From Roseiarcus sp963806935 (lineage in GTDB: Bacteria; Pseudomonadota; Alphaproteobacteria; Rhizobiales; Beijerinckiaceae): DNA of 64,000 nt. Positions 8,669 to 17,996 of the stretch are shown here, in pieces (within the stretch, counting starts at the first letter, position 1; each line of letters starts with the position of its first letter). A program made the translations under genes and the position numbers. The notes below the pieces were generated by a model that saw nothing but the letters and a program-made list of their open reading frames with translations, searched no databases and was not told where the DNA came from. Where the stretch lies: NCBI GenBank assembly GCA_963806935.1, contig CAWEAT010000004.1:186001-250000 (forward strand). Direction: 5' to 3'.

Positions 8669-10029
8669 ATGATGACATTGGGGCCGGCTGTCACGATTAC
8701 AGACGCCGCTCAGACGCAGCCACGGCCCGCGCCATTCTCACTATCCTATCCGCTTGCGCGCGCGATGGCGGAGCGCGAGCTGCACTATGGCTGGGTCGTG
8801 GCCGGGGCGACCTTCGTCGTCATGCTGGCGACCGCAGGCGCCATGGGGGCCCCCGGCGTCTTCATCGGCCCGCTGCAAAAGGAATTCGGTTGGAGCGCGG
8901 CGGACATCTCGTTCGCGCTGGCCGTGCGGCTGATGCTGTTCGGGCTGATCGCGCCGTTCGCCGCCGCCTTCATCAACCGCTTCGGCGTGCGACCCGTCGT
9001 GGTCTCCGCGATTACAATGATCGCGCTCGGCATCCTCGCTTCGCTCGCGATGACTGAGGTCTGGCAGCTCGTGGCGCTCTGGGGCGTGATCGTCGGGTTC
9101 GGCACCGGCATGGTAGCGCTCGTGCTCGGCGCGACGATCGCCACGCGCTGGTTCGCCGAGCGCCGCGGCCTCGTGGTCGGCATGCTGACCGCGAGCAACG
9201 CGACGGGGCAGCTCATCTTCCTGCCGCTGCTGGCGAAGCTGACCCAGGATCACGGCTGGCGGACCGCGCTCCTGTTCGTCGTCGTGATGCTCTTGGTCGC
9301 GGGGGTCATCGGACTGCTGGCGCTTCGAGATCGGCCGAGCGATCTCGGGCTCGCGCCGTACGGAGCGCGCAAGATCGAGCCGCCGCCGAAGCAGGACCTG
9401 TCGCTTAGCGCGATGATGTCGTCGCCGCTGAAGGCGCTCTACGCCGTCCGCGCGAGCCGGACCTTCTGGGTGCTGTTTGCCACCTTCTATGTCTGCGGCC
9501 TGTCGACCAACGGCCTGATCCAGACCCATTGGATCGCGCTTTGCGGCGATTTCGGCGTCGCGCCGGTCAGCGCGGCCGGGGCGCTCGCCGCCATTGGCGC
9601 CTTCGATTTCGTCGGCACGATCCTGTCGGGATGGCTCTCCGACCGCTACGATAACCGCTGGCTGCTTTTCATTTACTACGGCCTGCGCGGGCTTTCGCTG
9701 ATCGCTCTGCCCTTCACGGATTTCTCGGTATTCGGCTTTCGGCCTTCGCAGTCTTCTACGGTCTCGATTGGGTCGCAACGGTTCCCCCAACCGTGCGCTT
9801 GACCGCGGAGCGTTTCGGCCCCGAAAGAGCCAACCTTACCTTCGGCTGGATCTTCACCGCCCATCAGCTCGGCGCAGCGACGGCCGCTTTCGGCGCCGGC
9901 GTCTCGCGCACCGAGCTTTCGACCTATCTGCCGGCGCTCTACGTCGCCGGCGTCGCCTGCGTAATCGCTGCGGCGCTGGCGCTGACGATCGCGCGCCCCG
10001 CCCGGAAGGCCTCGGCCTTGGCGGCGTGA
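8669..10029 (+). pseudogene. MFS transporter, frameshifted near the C-terminal third
   Basis: This is a 12-helix major facilitator (about 450 aa if repaired) resembling monocarboxylate/oxalate-formate type antiporters: HYGWVVAGATFVVMLATAG, GVFIGPLQKEFGWSAADIS and loop motifs such as FINRFGVRPVV and RWFAERRGLVVG. The first frame is open from ATG 8669, with GGGAG upstream, to about 9738. There one base appears to be missing: the expected FGLSAFAVFYGLDWVATVPP is in another frame. The rest continues to the stop at 10029. The substrate is unknown. The upstream marR and shared palindrome suggest substrate- or toxin-induced expression. Confidence 0.82.
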
Positions 10030-10528
10030 CGCGCGCCGCGCCCGGACCGCAAGTCGCCCGCCCAGCGCGACGTCCGACGCCCCACAGAGCGGAGGCTTTC
10101 TGACGCCAGATACCGTCCGTGACCGTGGAGGGCCGGCCTCTGCGTCATTCACGACACTGTGACTGGACCGCTTCCCGAATTTGTGATTCCCCAATTCAGG
10201 GCCGCGCCGGATCCCCGGCTTGCCGCACAGCAACGCGGCCCTGCAGGCCCAGGCTTGATTGTGCTCAAGTTTGGGCCTGTCCCTCCCTGACCAGCCTCGG
10301 TCGCCCCGCGGGGTGACGCGCGGAATCTGGGGCCCCATCAATATTCCGGAAGTTGTGGCTTCACCGCCCACATTTCCGCGCCGCGCGCGCCGCTATTAAC
10401 GGCCTTCGGCCCGGCGTATAGCCGCTGGCGCCGCGGCTAGCAGCCCGCCAGGGAACCCCAAAGACCTACTGCGCGTAGTCTTTCCGGATCGGCCGAAAGC
10501 CAGTCCGGCAAGACGGGAGATATCAGAC
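10030..10528. other. Intergenic region, no gene seen
   Basis: About 500 nt separate the MFS gene from the RND operon. No frame has plausible codon use or recognisable protein. The stretch has several GC-rich inverted repeats and, close to the RND start, the palindrome listed at 10460-10483. No regulator gene is linked to the efflux pair here. Confidence 0.6.
10460..10483 (+). promoter_or_regulatory. Imperfect palindrome upstream of the RND efflux operon
   Basis: AAAGAC-C-TAC, then TGCGC, then GTA-GTCTTT gives nine-base arms with a single bulged C around a five-base centre. It ends 45 nt before the GTG start of the membrane fusion protein gene, a plausible operator position. It could instead be a small hairpin in the leader. 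The binding protein is unknown. Confidence 0.4.
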
Positions 10529-11671
10529 GTGAAGCCGCGGACCGCGATCGCGCTCGGGCTTGGGGTCGCGGTAGCGGCCGCCATTGTGGCGCATGTCGCA
10601 ACTGGCCGCTTGCAGGACGCAGCGAAGCCCCCGAGGAGCGAGCCGCCGATCCCCGTCGAGGCCGGCGAGGTTTCGACCAAGGACGTTCCCATTCTGATCA
10701 ACGCGCTCGGCACAGTCACGCCGATCGAGTCGGTCGCCGTTCAGTCGCGGGTGAACGGCCAAATCATGCAGGCCTTTTTTCAGCAAGGACAAGTGGTGAA
10801 GAAGGGCGACCCGCTTTTCCTCATTGATCCCCGTCCTTATCAGGCGGCCCTCGACCAGGCTGATGCCCAGCTTGCGCACGATCAAGCCGTGGCGGCCGAG
10901 GCGAGCACCGATCTCGCGCGCTACCAGAAGCTGGAGGCTGAGAATTCGATCGCCCAGCAAAAAACCGCGGACCAAGCCTTCGTGGTCCAGCAGGCCGAAG
11001 GTACGGTTAAGCTCGATCAGGCGAACGTCGAAACGGCCAAGCTCAACCTCGACTACGCCCACATCAATTCCCCCCTCACGGGCATAGCCGGCGTCCTGGC
11101 GGTCGATCCCGGGAACTACGTCCAGGCTGGGACGGGCACGACACTGGTGACCGTAACCCAGATCTCGCCGGTCTTCGTCAGCTTTCCGATTCCGCAAAGC
11201 GATCTGAACGAAGTCCGCGCAGCCCAGGCAAAGGGCGCGCTTGACGTGCATGCGCTTGCACAGGACGGAAAAGAACTCGGCGACGGCAAGCTCACCTTCA
11301 TCAACAATCAGGTCGTCACGACGACCGGCACGGTCATGCTCTACGCGACGTTTCCCAACGACAACGAGGCGCTTTGGCCGGGGGGGTTCGTTACCGTCAA
11401 CCTTGTGGTCGGCGTGCGCAAGAACGCCATTACCGCGCCGGCCGCAAGCGTCGAGTCCGGGCCGGACGGCGACTACGTCTACACGATCTCGGCCGATAAT
11501 GTCGTAACCCGCGCTCCCGTGCTGGTCGCGGCCCGCCAGAATGGGCTCGCCATTTTGACGAAAGGGGTCTCGCCGGGCGAGCGCGTCGTCGTCAACGGCC
11601 AGTACAATGTCGCCAATGGCGTGAAGGTCGCGATCGAACCGCCCAAGGCTCCCGCGAGCGCCGCGAAATGA
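10529..11671 (+). CDS. RND efflux periplasmic adaptor (MdtA-like membrane fusion protein)
   Basis: This 380-aa adaptor bridges an inner-membrane RND pump and an outer-membrane channel. An N-terminal hydrophobic segment (residues 7-24) anchors or exports it. The lipoyl/hairpin region starts at VAVQSRVNGQIMQAFFQQGQ, with VVKKGDPLFLIDPRPYQAAL and a long alpha-hairpin. The second lipoyl half is LDYAHINSPLTGIAGVLAVD, followed by the beta-barrel and membrane-proximal domains. The start is GTG 10529, preceded by GGGAG. Its stop overlaps the pump start in ATGA, so translation is coupled. No outer-membrane channel gene is seen in the window. Confidence 0.93.
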   Translation: MKPRTAIALGLGVAVAAAIVAHVATGRLQDAAKPPRSEPPIPVEAGEVSTKDVPILINALGTVTPIESVAVQSRVNGQIMQAFFQQGQVVKKGDPLFLIDPRPYQAALDQADAQLAHDQAVAAEASTDLARYQKLEAENSIAQQKTADQAFVVQQAEGTVKLDQANVETAKLNLDYAHINSPLTGIAGVLAVDPGNYVQAGTGTTLVTVTQISPVFVSFPIPQSDLNEVRAAQAKGALDVHALAQDGKELGDGKLTFINNQVVTTTGTVMLYATFPNDNEALWPGGFVTVNLVVGVRKNAITAPAASVESGPDGDYVYTISADNVVTRAPVLVAARQNGLAILTKGVSPGERVVVNGQYNVANGVKVAIEPPKAPASAAK

Positions 11672-14600
11672 ACATTTCGGAAATCTTCATTCGCCGGCCG
11701 ATCGCGACCGCGCTGATGACGGCGGGGCTCGTCGCGTTCGGCGCGATCTCATTCAAGCTGCTGCCGGTCGCCGCGCTGCCGAACGTCGAGTTCCCGACAA
11801 TCACCGTCTCTGCGACATTCCCGGGGGCGAGCCCGGACGTGATGGCTTCGACGGTAGCGACGCCGCTAGAAGACCAGTTCACGGCCATTCCCGGCCTCGC
11901 CTCGATGACCTCGACCAGCGGGCTCGGCTCAACCTCAATTACGCTTCAGTTCGACCTCAGCACCAACATCACCGCTGACGCCGGCTATGTGGACCAGGCG
12001 ATCCAGGCGGCGAGCGCCCTGCTCCCAAAGAATCTCCCCGCTCCGCCGACGTACAAGATCGCCAACCCGGCCGATGCGCCAATTCTGATCTTTGGAGTTC
12101 ATTCCGACGCCTATCCGATCCAGGAGCTCGACCAATACGCGAACATCCTGATCGGCCAGTCGCTCTCCCGGGTCAGCGGTGTCGGCCAGGTGGTTATCGC
12201 CGGGCAGGCCCAGCCGGCCGTCGAAGTCCAACTCGATCCGCAGGCGCTCGCGGCGAAAGGCCTGGGCTTCGCTCAGGTCAGCGCCGGACTGACCTCGCAG
12301 AGCGTCATCCAGCCGACCGGCAATCTCGAGGGCGGCCGGCTGGAGTTTCCGCTCGACGTCAACCAGCAGCTCGAGACCGCCGCCCAGTTCCGCAAAGTGA
12401 TCGTCGCCTACAGCAATGGCGCGCCCGTCGAGCTTGGGGACATCGCGACCGTGGTCGACGGCCCAAGGAACCCGCGCACGGGCGCATGGTTCGGGACCAA
12501 GCCGGCCGAAGTTCTCCTGGTCTTCAAGGCGCCCGGCGCCAACACGCTCGATGTCGTCGACCGAATCCAGGCGATGATGCCGCAACTCGAGAAGTCCGTC
12601 CCGCGATCGGTCCATGTCGACCTTGTCTCCGACCGCTCGCTCTCGATCCGCTCCTCGGTCTCGGACGTCGAGTTCACGCTCGTGCTGGCGCTCGCGCTCG
12701 TCGTCATGGTGATCTTCCTTTTCCTGCGCAAGTTCTGGGCGACCGTGATTCCGAGCATCACCCTGCCGGTCGTGATCGTCGCGACCTTCGCGGGGATGTA
12801 TCTGCTCAACTACAGCATCGACAACCTGTCGCTGATGGCGCTCACGATTTCCATCGGCTTCCTCGTCGACGACGCGATCGTGATGATCGAGAACATCGTT
12901 CGCCACATCGAGGCGGGAAAGCCGCCGCTCGAGGCCGCCCTCGACGGCGCAGGCGAGATCGGTTTCACCATTCTCTCCATCACCCTCTCGCTCGCCGCGG
13001 TCTTCATTCCGGTTCTCTTCATGGCGGGTGTGGTGGGACTCCTTTTCCACGAATTCGCGATGACGACGGTTCTCGCGATCTTCCTTTCGGGCTTCGTGTC
13101 ACTGACGCTGACCCCAATGATGTGCGCCCGGTTCCTGACCCCGGAGAGCCACGAGCGGCAGGGCCGCTTCAGCCGGTGGCTCGAAAACGGCTTCGACCGG
13201 ATGCGCGACCTCTACGATCGCGGGCTCATCTGGACGTTTGCTCACCAGTTTCCGATGCTAATGGTCAATATCGGCCTGATCGTCCTGACGGTTGTGCTCT
13301 ACATCGTCATTCCGAAGGGGTTCCTGCCCGAACAGGACACCGGCATCTTCATCGGCGTCGCGCAGGCGCGCGAGGACACCGCCTTCAAGACGATCGCGGC
13401 AATCGAGAATGAATGCGCGGCGATCATCCTCAAGGATCCCGCCGTCTTGGGCGTCGTCGGCTTCGCTGGGGCGACCGGCGGCAATCCGAGCGAGAGCACC
13501 TCGCGCATGTTCGCCCAGCTCAAGCCATTCGATCAGCGTCCGTCGGTGCAGCAGGTGATCGCCGGCTCAAGCCAGCGCTCGCCAAGGTGGTCGGCGTCAA
13601 ATTCTATATGCAGTCCGTGCCCGACATTCGGATCGGGGCGCGCCTCGAGCAGGCGGAGTACCAGTACACCCTGACCGATACGAGCACCGATGAGCTCAAC
13701 CGCTTCGCCCCGATGCTGCTCGAAAAACTGCAGGGCCTGAAGGTGCTCACCGACGTCGCCTCGGACCAGCAGATCCACTCGCCCCATGTCGTCGTCGAGG
13801 TCGACCGCAACCTCGCCTCAACCCTCAACGTCCCGGTCGCCAATGTCGACGCGGCGCTTCAGAACGCGTTCGGGCAGGCGCAAATCGCCAACATCTATCT
13901 GCCGACCCAGCAGGCGTATCTCATCCTCGAGGTCGAAAGGAAATTTCAATCCGGACCGCAGGCCCTGTCGAGCATCTACGTCACGAACACATCGGGCGGC
14001 CAGGTCCCTCTCTCCGCCGTCACCCACGTCACACGCAAGGTCGAGCCGCTTACCATCAACCATCAGGGGGTGTTTCCCGCGGTTACGCTATCGTTCAACC
14101 TTGCCAAGGGCGCGTCGCTGAGCCAGGCCGTCGACGCCATCACGGCGGCCAAAGCGAGCCTCGGCGCCGCGCCTACCCTGGTCGGTCAGTTCGAGGGCAC
14201 GGCGCAGGCGTTCCAGTCTTCGCTCGTCACCATGCCTCTCCTGGTCATGGCTGCGATCCTGGTAATCTACATCCTCATGGGCATGCTCTATGAGAGCTTC
14301 ATCCATCCGATCACAATTCTCTCCGCCCTGCCCGCGGCAGGCGTCGGCGCGCTGCTCATTCTGCTCGCCATGAGCTACGATCTCACCCTGATTGCGCTCA
14401 TCGGCATCCTGCTCCTGATCGGCATCGTCAAGAAGAATGCGATCATGATGATCGACTTCGCGCTCGCCGCCGAACGGGAGCAAGAGATGAGCCCGGTCGA
14501 CGCGGTCCATCAAGCCTGCCTACAGCGCTTCCGCCCGATCATGATGACGACGGTCTGCGCGCTGATCGTGGCGCTTCCCCTCGCCGTCGAAACCGGCGCG

Positions 14601-14783
14601 GGCGCAGAGCTGCGACGCCCAATGGGGATAGCCATCGTCGGCGGCCTGATCGTCTCTCAGTGGATCACGCTCTATACGACGCCGGTGGTCTATCTGTACC
14701 TCGACCGCCTGAACGCCTGGGTGAGCCGCCCTCGACTGCCGTACTGGCTGCGCGTCCGCCGCCCGGCGGCGCCTGGAGCCTAA
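11668..14783 (+). pseudogene. RND multidrug efflux permease (MdtB/MdtC-like), one frameshift
   Basis: If repaired this is a pump of about 1038 aa, normal for the family. It begins MNISEIFIRRPIATALMTAG. The periplasmic porter domain follows, then transmembrane helix 4 with ISIGFLVDDAIVMIENIVRH carrying the proton-relay Asp pair. The second half has LIGIVKKNAIMMIDFALAAE and ends in a short basic tail. At about 13563 the frame changes: the continuation RLKPALAKVVGVKFYMQ needs one extra C in ATCGCCGGCTC. Everything before and after is well conserved. It overlaps the adaptor gene by four bases. A one-base deletion, or a sequencing error in a C run, is the simplest explanation. Confidence 0.88.
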
Positions 14784-15193
14784 GCCCAGAGCGCCCGCGT
14801 TCCCAGCCGTGCGCGAGCAGGAACCAGCTCTCAGCGGCCGGGGGACTGGTAATTTCGCCCCCGCCGCCTACATATCGGCTCAACGCGCCGCGCCGACTAT
14901 GAACAGTCCTCGGCGGCGCCCCCGCACTGCGAAGGCCCGCGGCATTCCCCCGCCGCCGGCCGTCCGCCGAGGGCTACGTCACCGGTTCGCGAACCCTCCC
15001 TCGCGATCCGGTGACGGCTTTCCGCGAAGACGGCCTCAGCGTCGCAACCCTCGCCAATTTTCCTCCTCGCCGACCTCCGATGCTGCGGTCTCATGGATTC
15101 GCACGGCGCAAGCGCTGGCGATGGCCTGTTCGACGGGGGCAATGCTAGATTGGGCGGCCGCAGACAGTCACGCGGGGCCAGGGAGGGGCAAGA
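14784..15193. other. Intergenic region, no gene seen
   Basis: About 410 nt lie between the RND permease and the PfkB kinase. Open frames exist on both strands only because of high GC; none resembles a protein family. The notable element is the long hairpin at 14977-15016. Confidence 0.6.
14977..15016. repeat. Long hairpin (16-bp arms, 8-nt loop)
   Basis: The left arm CGTCACCGGTTCGCGA and the right arm TCGCGATCCGGTGACG pair over 16 positions with one mismatch, separated by ACCCTCCC. There is no T tract on either side, so it is not a standard intrinsic terminator. It could be a factor-dependent end for the RND operon, a repetitive extragenic palindrome, or a protein-binding site. Copy number in the genome is unknown. 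Confidence 0.7.
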
Positions 15194-16139
15194 GTGGCGA
15201 AATTCGACGCAGTATTTGTCGGGCTGACCATCCTCGACATCGCCGGGCGCCCGGTGAGCAAAATCCCGGACGGAGGGGGAGTCGTCTTCATCGACGAAAT
15301 CCGTCTCAATCCCGCCGGCACGGCAGCCGGGGCGGTGATGAACGCCGCCAAACTCGGGGCGAGGACCGCAACCGTCGCCTGCCTCGGCGCCGACGAGAAA
15401 GGCGACCTCATCCTCGACTTCTATCGGCGGCTCGGGGTCGATTGCTCGCTCGTTCAGCGCACCGGCAAGGCGCCGACCTCGGCGACCATCCTTTGCCATC
15501 CGCCCGAACGGCGAGCGCCCCGCGCTACACTGCCGCGGCGCCTCGGACCATCTCTTCATCGCCGAGAGCGAGTTCGACGCCGTCTGCGACGCCAGCGTCC
15601 TGCACCTTGGCGGGACGGGACTGATCGCGGCGATGGACGGCGGACAGAGCGCGAAACTCCTGCGCCACGCCAAGGCGAAGGGCCTGACCACGACCTTCGA
15701 CCTCATCGCCCCGAGCGAGACAACCATCTCGCTGCTGACCGACCTCCTGCCGTCGGTCGATTATTTCATGCCCTCGCTTGAAGAGGCCGCCTTCCTCTCC
15801 GGCCGCGACGACCCTGCGGAAGCCGCGGCCTTCTTCATGGACCGCGGCGCGGGAGCCTGCATCTTCAAGATGGGCGCCAAAGGCTCCTACACCTGCACCC
15901 GCGATGGGGCCTTTCGCACCCCCGCTTTCCGGGTTCCGGTGTCGGACACGACCGGGTGCGGCGACGCCTATTGCGGCGGCTTCGTCGTCGGCCTCGTCGA
16001 GGGTCTCGACCTCGAAGCCGCCTGCCGCCTCGGCGCCGCCGCAGCTGCTCTGGTCGCGACGGGCCTCGGCTCAGACGCTGGGATCATCGACCGGGCGCAG
16101 GTCGAAGCCTTCATGGAGAAGGCGGAGAGGCTGCCCTGA
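15194..16139 (+). pseudogene. PfkB-family carbohydrate kinase, frameshifted
   Basis: This is a ribokinase-like sugar or nucleoside kinase of about 314 aa if repaired. The first part starts at GTG 15194 after GGGAGGGG and reads MAKFDAVFVGLTILDIAGRP, with the family GG-type region replaced by NPAGTAAGAVMNAAKLG. At about 15491-15494 one extra T shifts the frame: removing it gives SATILAIRPNGERPALHC and continuity to 16139. The C-terminal ATP/catalytic motif DTTGCGDAYCGGFVVGL is present, with the catalytic Asp in GCGD. Sugar specificity cannot be read from the sequence. There is no obvious operon partner. Confidence 0.82.
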
Positions 16140-16180
16140 ACGTTGCGCCGACCCGGGACGCGAAGCGCGGAGCTCATTTT

Positions 16181-17623
16181 TCAGGGGGGAACCGCGTAAG
16201 CCCCCAGGGCGGGTGAAGCGGCGCTGCGCGGATGGCCCAAAAAATCGGTCGCGGGCATCAGGGAGGAACTGCCGGTTCCGATCGCCGGATTGGTTGTCGC
16301 CGTTCCCTTCAGCTCGAGATTGTATTGAGCCGTGCTGTCGTTGAACGTGACAAAGAGATTGGGCGCAAGGTAGTTCGTTTGGAACATACTTAGATTGTGA
16401 TCCTGCTCGACGTTTGCGTTGGCGGTATGACTGCAAAAGCTTTCGGTGATTGGACAATTCTCCCCGCCTGCAGCCGCAGTTGGGGCGATCAGCGGCGCAA
16501 TGTTGTTGCGAACGATGACGCGGGTGGTGGTTCCTCCCTCATGTGTAGTGCCTCCCGCCGTTATCCACGTCGCCCCAGAGTACATCCAATAAGTGCGAGA
16601 TTGGGGCACACCGTTGATTGGAATGTTCATGACGGAATTATTTATGATATTGAGACCGTTGACTCCAGCTATGGAAATCCCGGTAATGCTGCTCGTAAGA
16701 ACGATGTTGTTTGTGATAGAAACATTTCCCCAGAAACCGTCAAAGATCGAGATACCCTGGAGCGCGACCGCAAAGGGAAGATTTGCGACCGTTTGACTCT
16801 GAATATAGTTACTGTCGATAACGACGTTTTTGTTGGTTATGCCGAGCTTGTTGTTCCAGTTCCAACCTTGAATTCCGTCATTGTGAATGCATTTTGACTG
16901 GCAAGTATCCAAGCCATTTGTGATGCTGTTGCCCTAAATCGTGATATTCGTCACCGAATGGTCGATGCCGTCCCCGGCGAAATGATCAATCGTGTTACCC
17001 GCGACCATGTAGTTTTGCCCGTCTGTGCCGATCTGATCGCCTCCAACGCCGATTCCGTTAAAAACGTTCTTAATCTGGTTGCTGTTGAGGGCCAAGCAAT
17101 AGTCCTGGCTGGCGCTGATACCATCGCTGGGCGCAAGCGAGGCGTTGAGGACCGTCCCCATTGATACCCATGGGAAGGCGCCAGACGCGGATTCGACGGT
17201 GTTGTGTTCAAAAACTATGTTGTTGCTCGAAGCCAAATTGACAAGAATTCCACTGGGTGATTTCGATCGAACACCATTGCCGTTGATAGTTATGCCGGAA
17301 AATACGATATGACTTGCGGAATTGACTGTAAGAGACGAGAATACCGGAGTCTGCCCCCACCCGGCTTCGATTGTAAGAAACTGCGAATACTTTCGGTTAA
17401 GAATGTTGATCGCCCCGTAGTTGCTTGAGTCGAGATAAATAACATCCCCTGCCGCTGCGGTGTTAAGAATAGAGTTAAAAGTGGCGGGCGTCGCCGTAAA
17501 TTCCTTTGCGAAGCTGGACGGGGGAACCGCACAGCCCGGGTAAACGCCCGCCGCTTTCGCTGAGATCTCCCAAGTGGGAAAAACCGCAAAAAGAAAAACA
17601 ATAAATCGTAATGGATATTTCAT
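16181..17623 (-). pseudogene. Secreted right-handed beta-helix protein with an in-frame TAG
   Basis: The minus-strand frame runs from ATG 17623 (GAGGGGG upstream) to 16181 in one reading frame, broken only by a TAG at 16936-16934. Readthrough would give a protein of about 480 aa. Residues 1-24 are a signal peptide (MKYPLRFIVFLFAVFPTWEI, cleavage after AKA). The rest has Asn-rich beta-helix rungs (NNIVFEHNTVES, SITNNIVLTSSITGISIAG, RVIVRNNIA) of the NosD/pectin-lyase fold and a C-terminal SPALGAYAV. Around the stop the sequence reads TNITI-stop-GNSITNGLD, consistent with CAG to TAG. The region is clearly more AT-rich than its neighbours, suggesting transfer. Confidence 0.75.
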
Positions 17624-17996
17624 TGTCCCCCTCGCATAAGTCGTTTGTTAGAGTGTACAATTGGACAAAATCATAGTATCAATTCAGATTATATTTGCAA
17701 TGACGAATTTTTTGACAGTTTCTCGATGCCAAATTCTTGAATAACTGTTAGTATAAACAGATTTATTATGGCTATTTCTAGTGATAATTTGGGCCCAACC
17801 TCACATTCTGAGAATGGACGTGCGCGAACCTCAGCGGAACTACCCCCCGTCAGGGTGCGCTGCGATGAATAACGTTGTTGAAGGCTGTCCGCTTTTTGGG
17901 ACCCGCCTTAAGAACCTGCCAAGACGATTGCGCCGAACATGAGCGAGGATTGCGTGGGCCGGGTCCCCGACCCGGCCCTTCAAGGACGAGGCCCGC
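17624..17996. other. AT-rich intergenic region, no gene seen
   Basis: This stretch separates the beta-helix gene start from the leuA stop. Roughly 17640-17800 is strongly AT-rich compared with the window and probably holds the beta-helix gene promoter. No protein-like frame was found. The right part returns to GC-rich sequence and ends with the hairpin at 17956-17978. Confidence 0.6.
17956..17978 (-). terminator. Hairpin downstream of leuA
   Basis: GGGCCGGGTC and GACCCGGCCC form a perfect 10-bp stem around a 3-nt loop, 18 nt beyond the leuA stop codon. No U tract follows on the minus strand, so it is at best a weak intrinsic terminator or an RNA 3'-end stabiliser. Confidence 0.4.

Noticed and set aside
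16181..16912. Separate gene starting at an internal ATG after the TAG
   Set aside because: The segment is in the same frame as the upstream part, continues the beta-helix pattern without a gap and has no signal peptide or good ribosome-binding site of its own.
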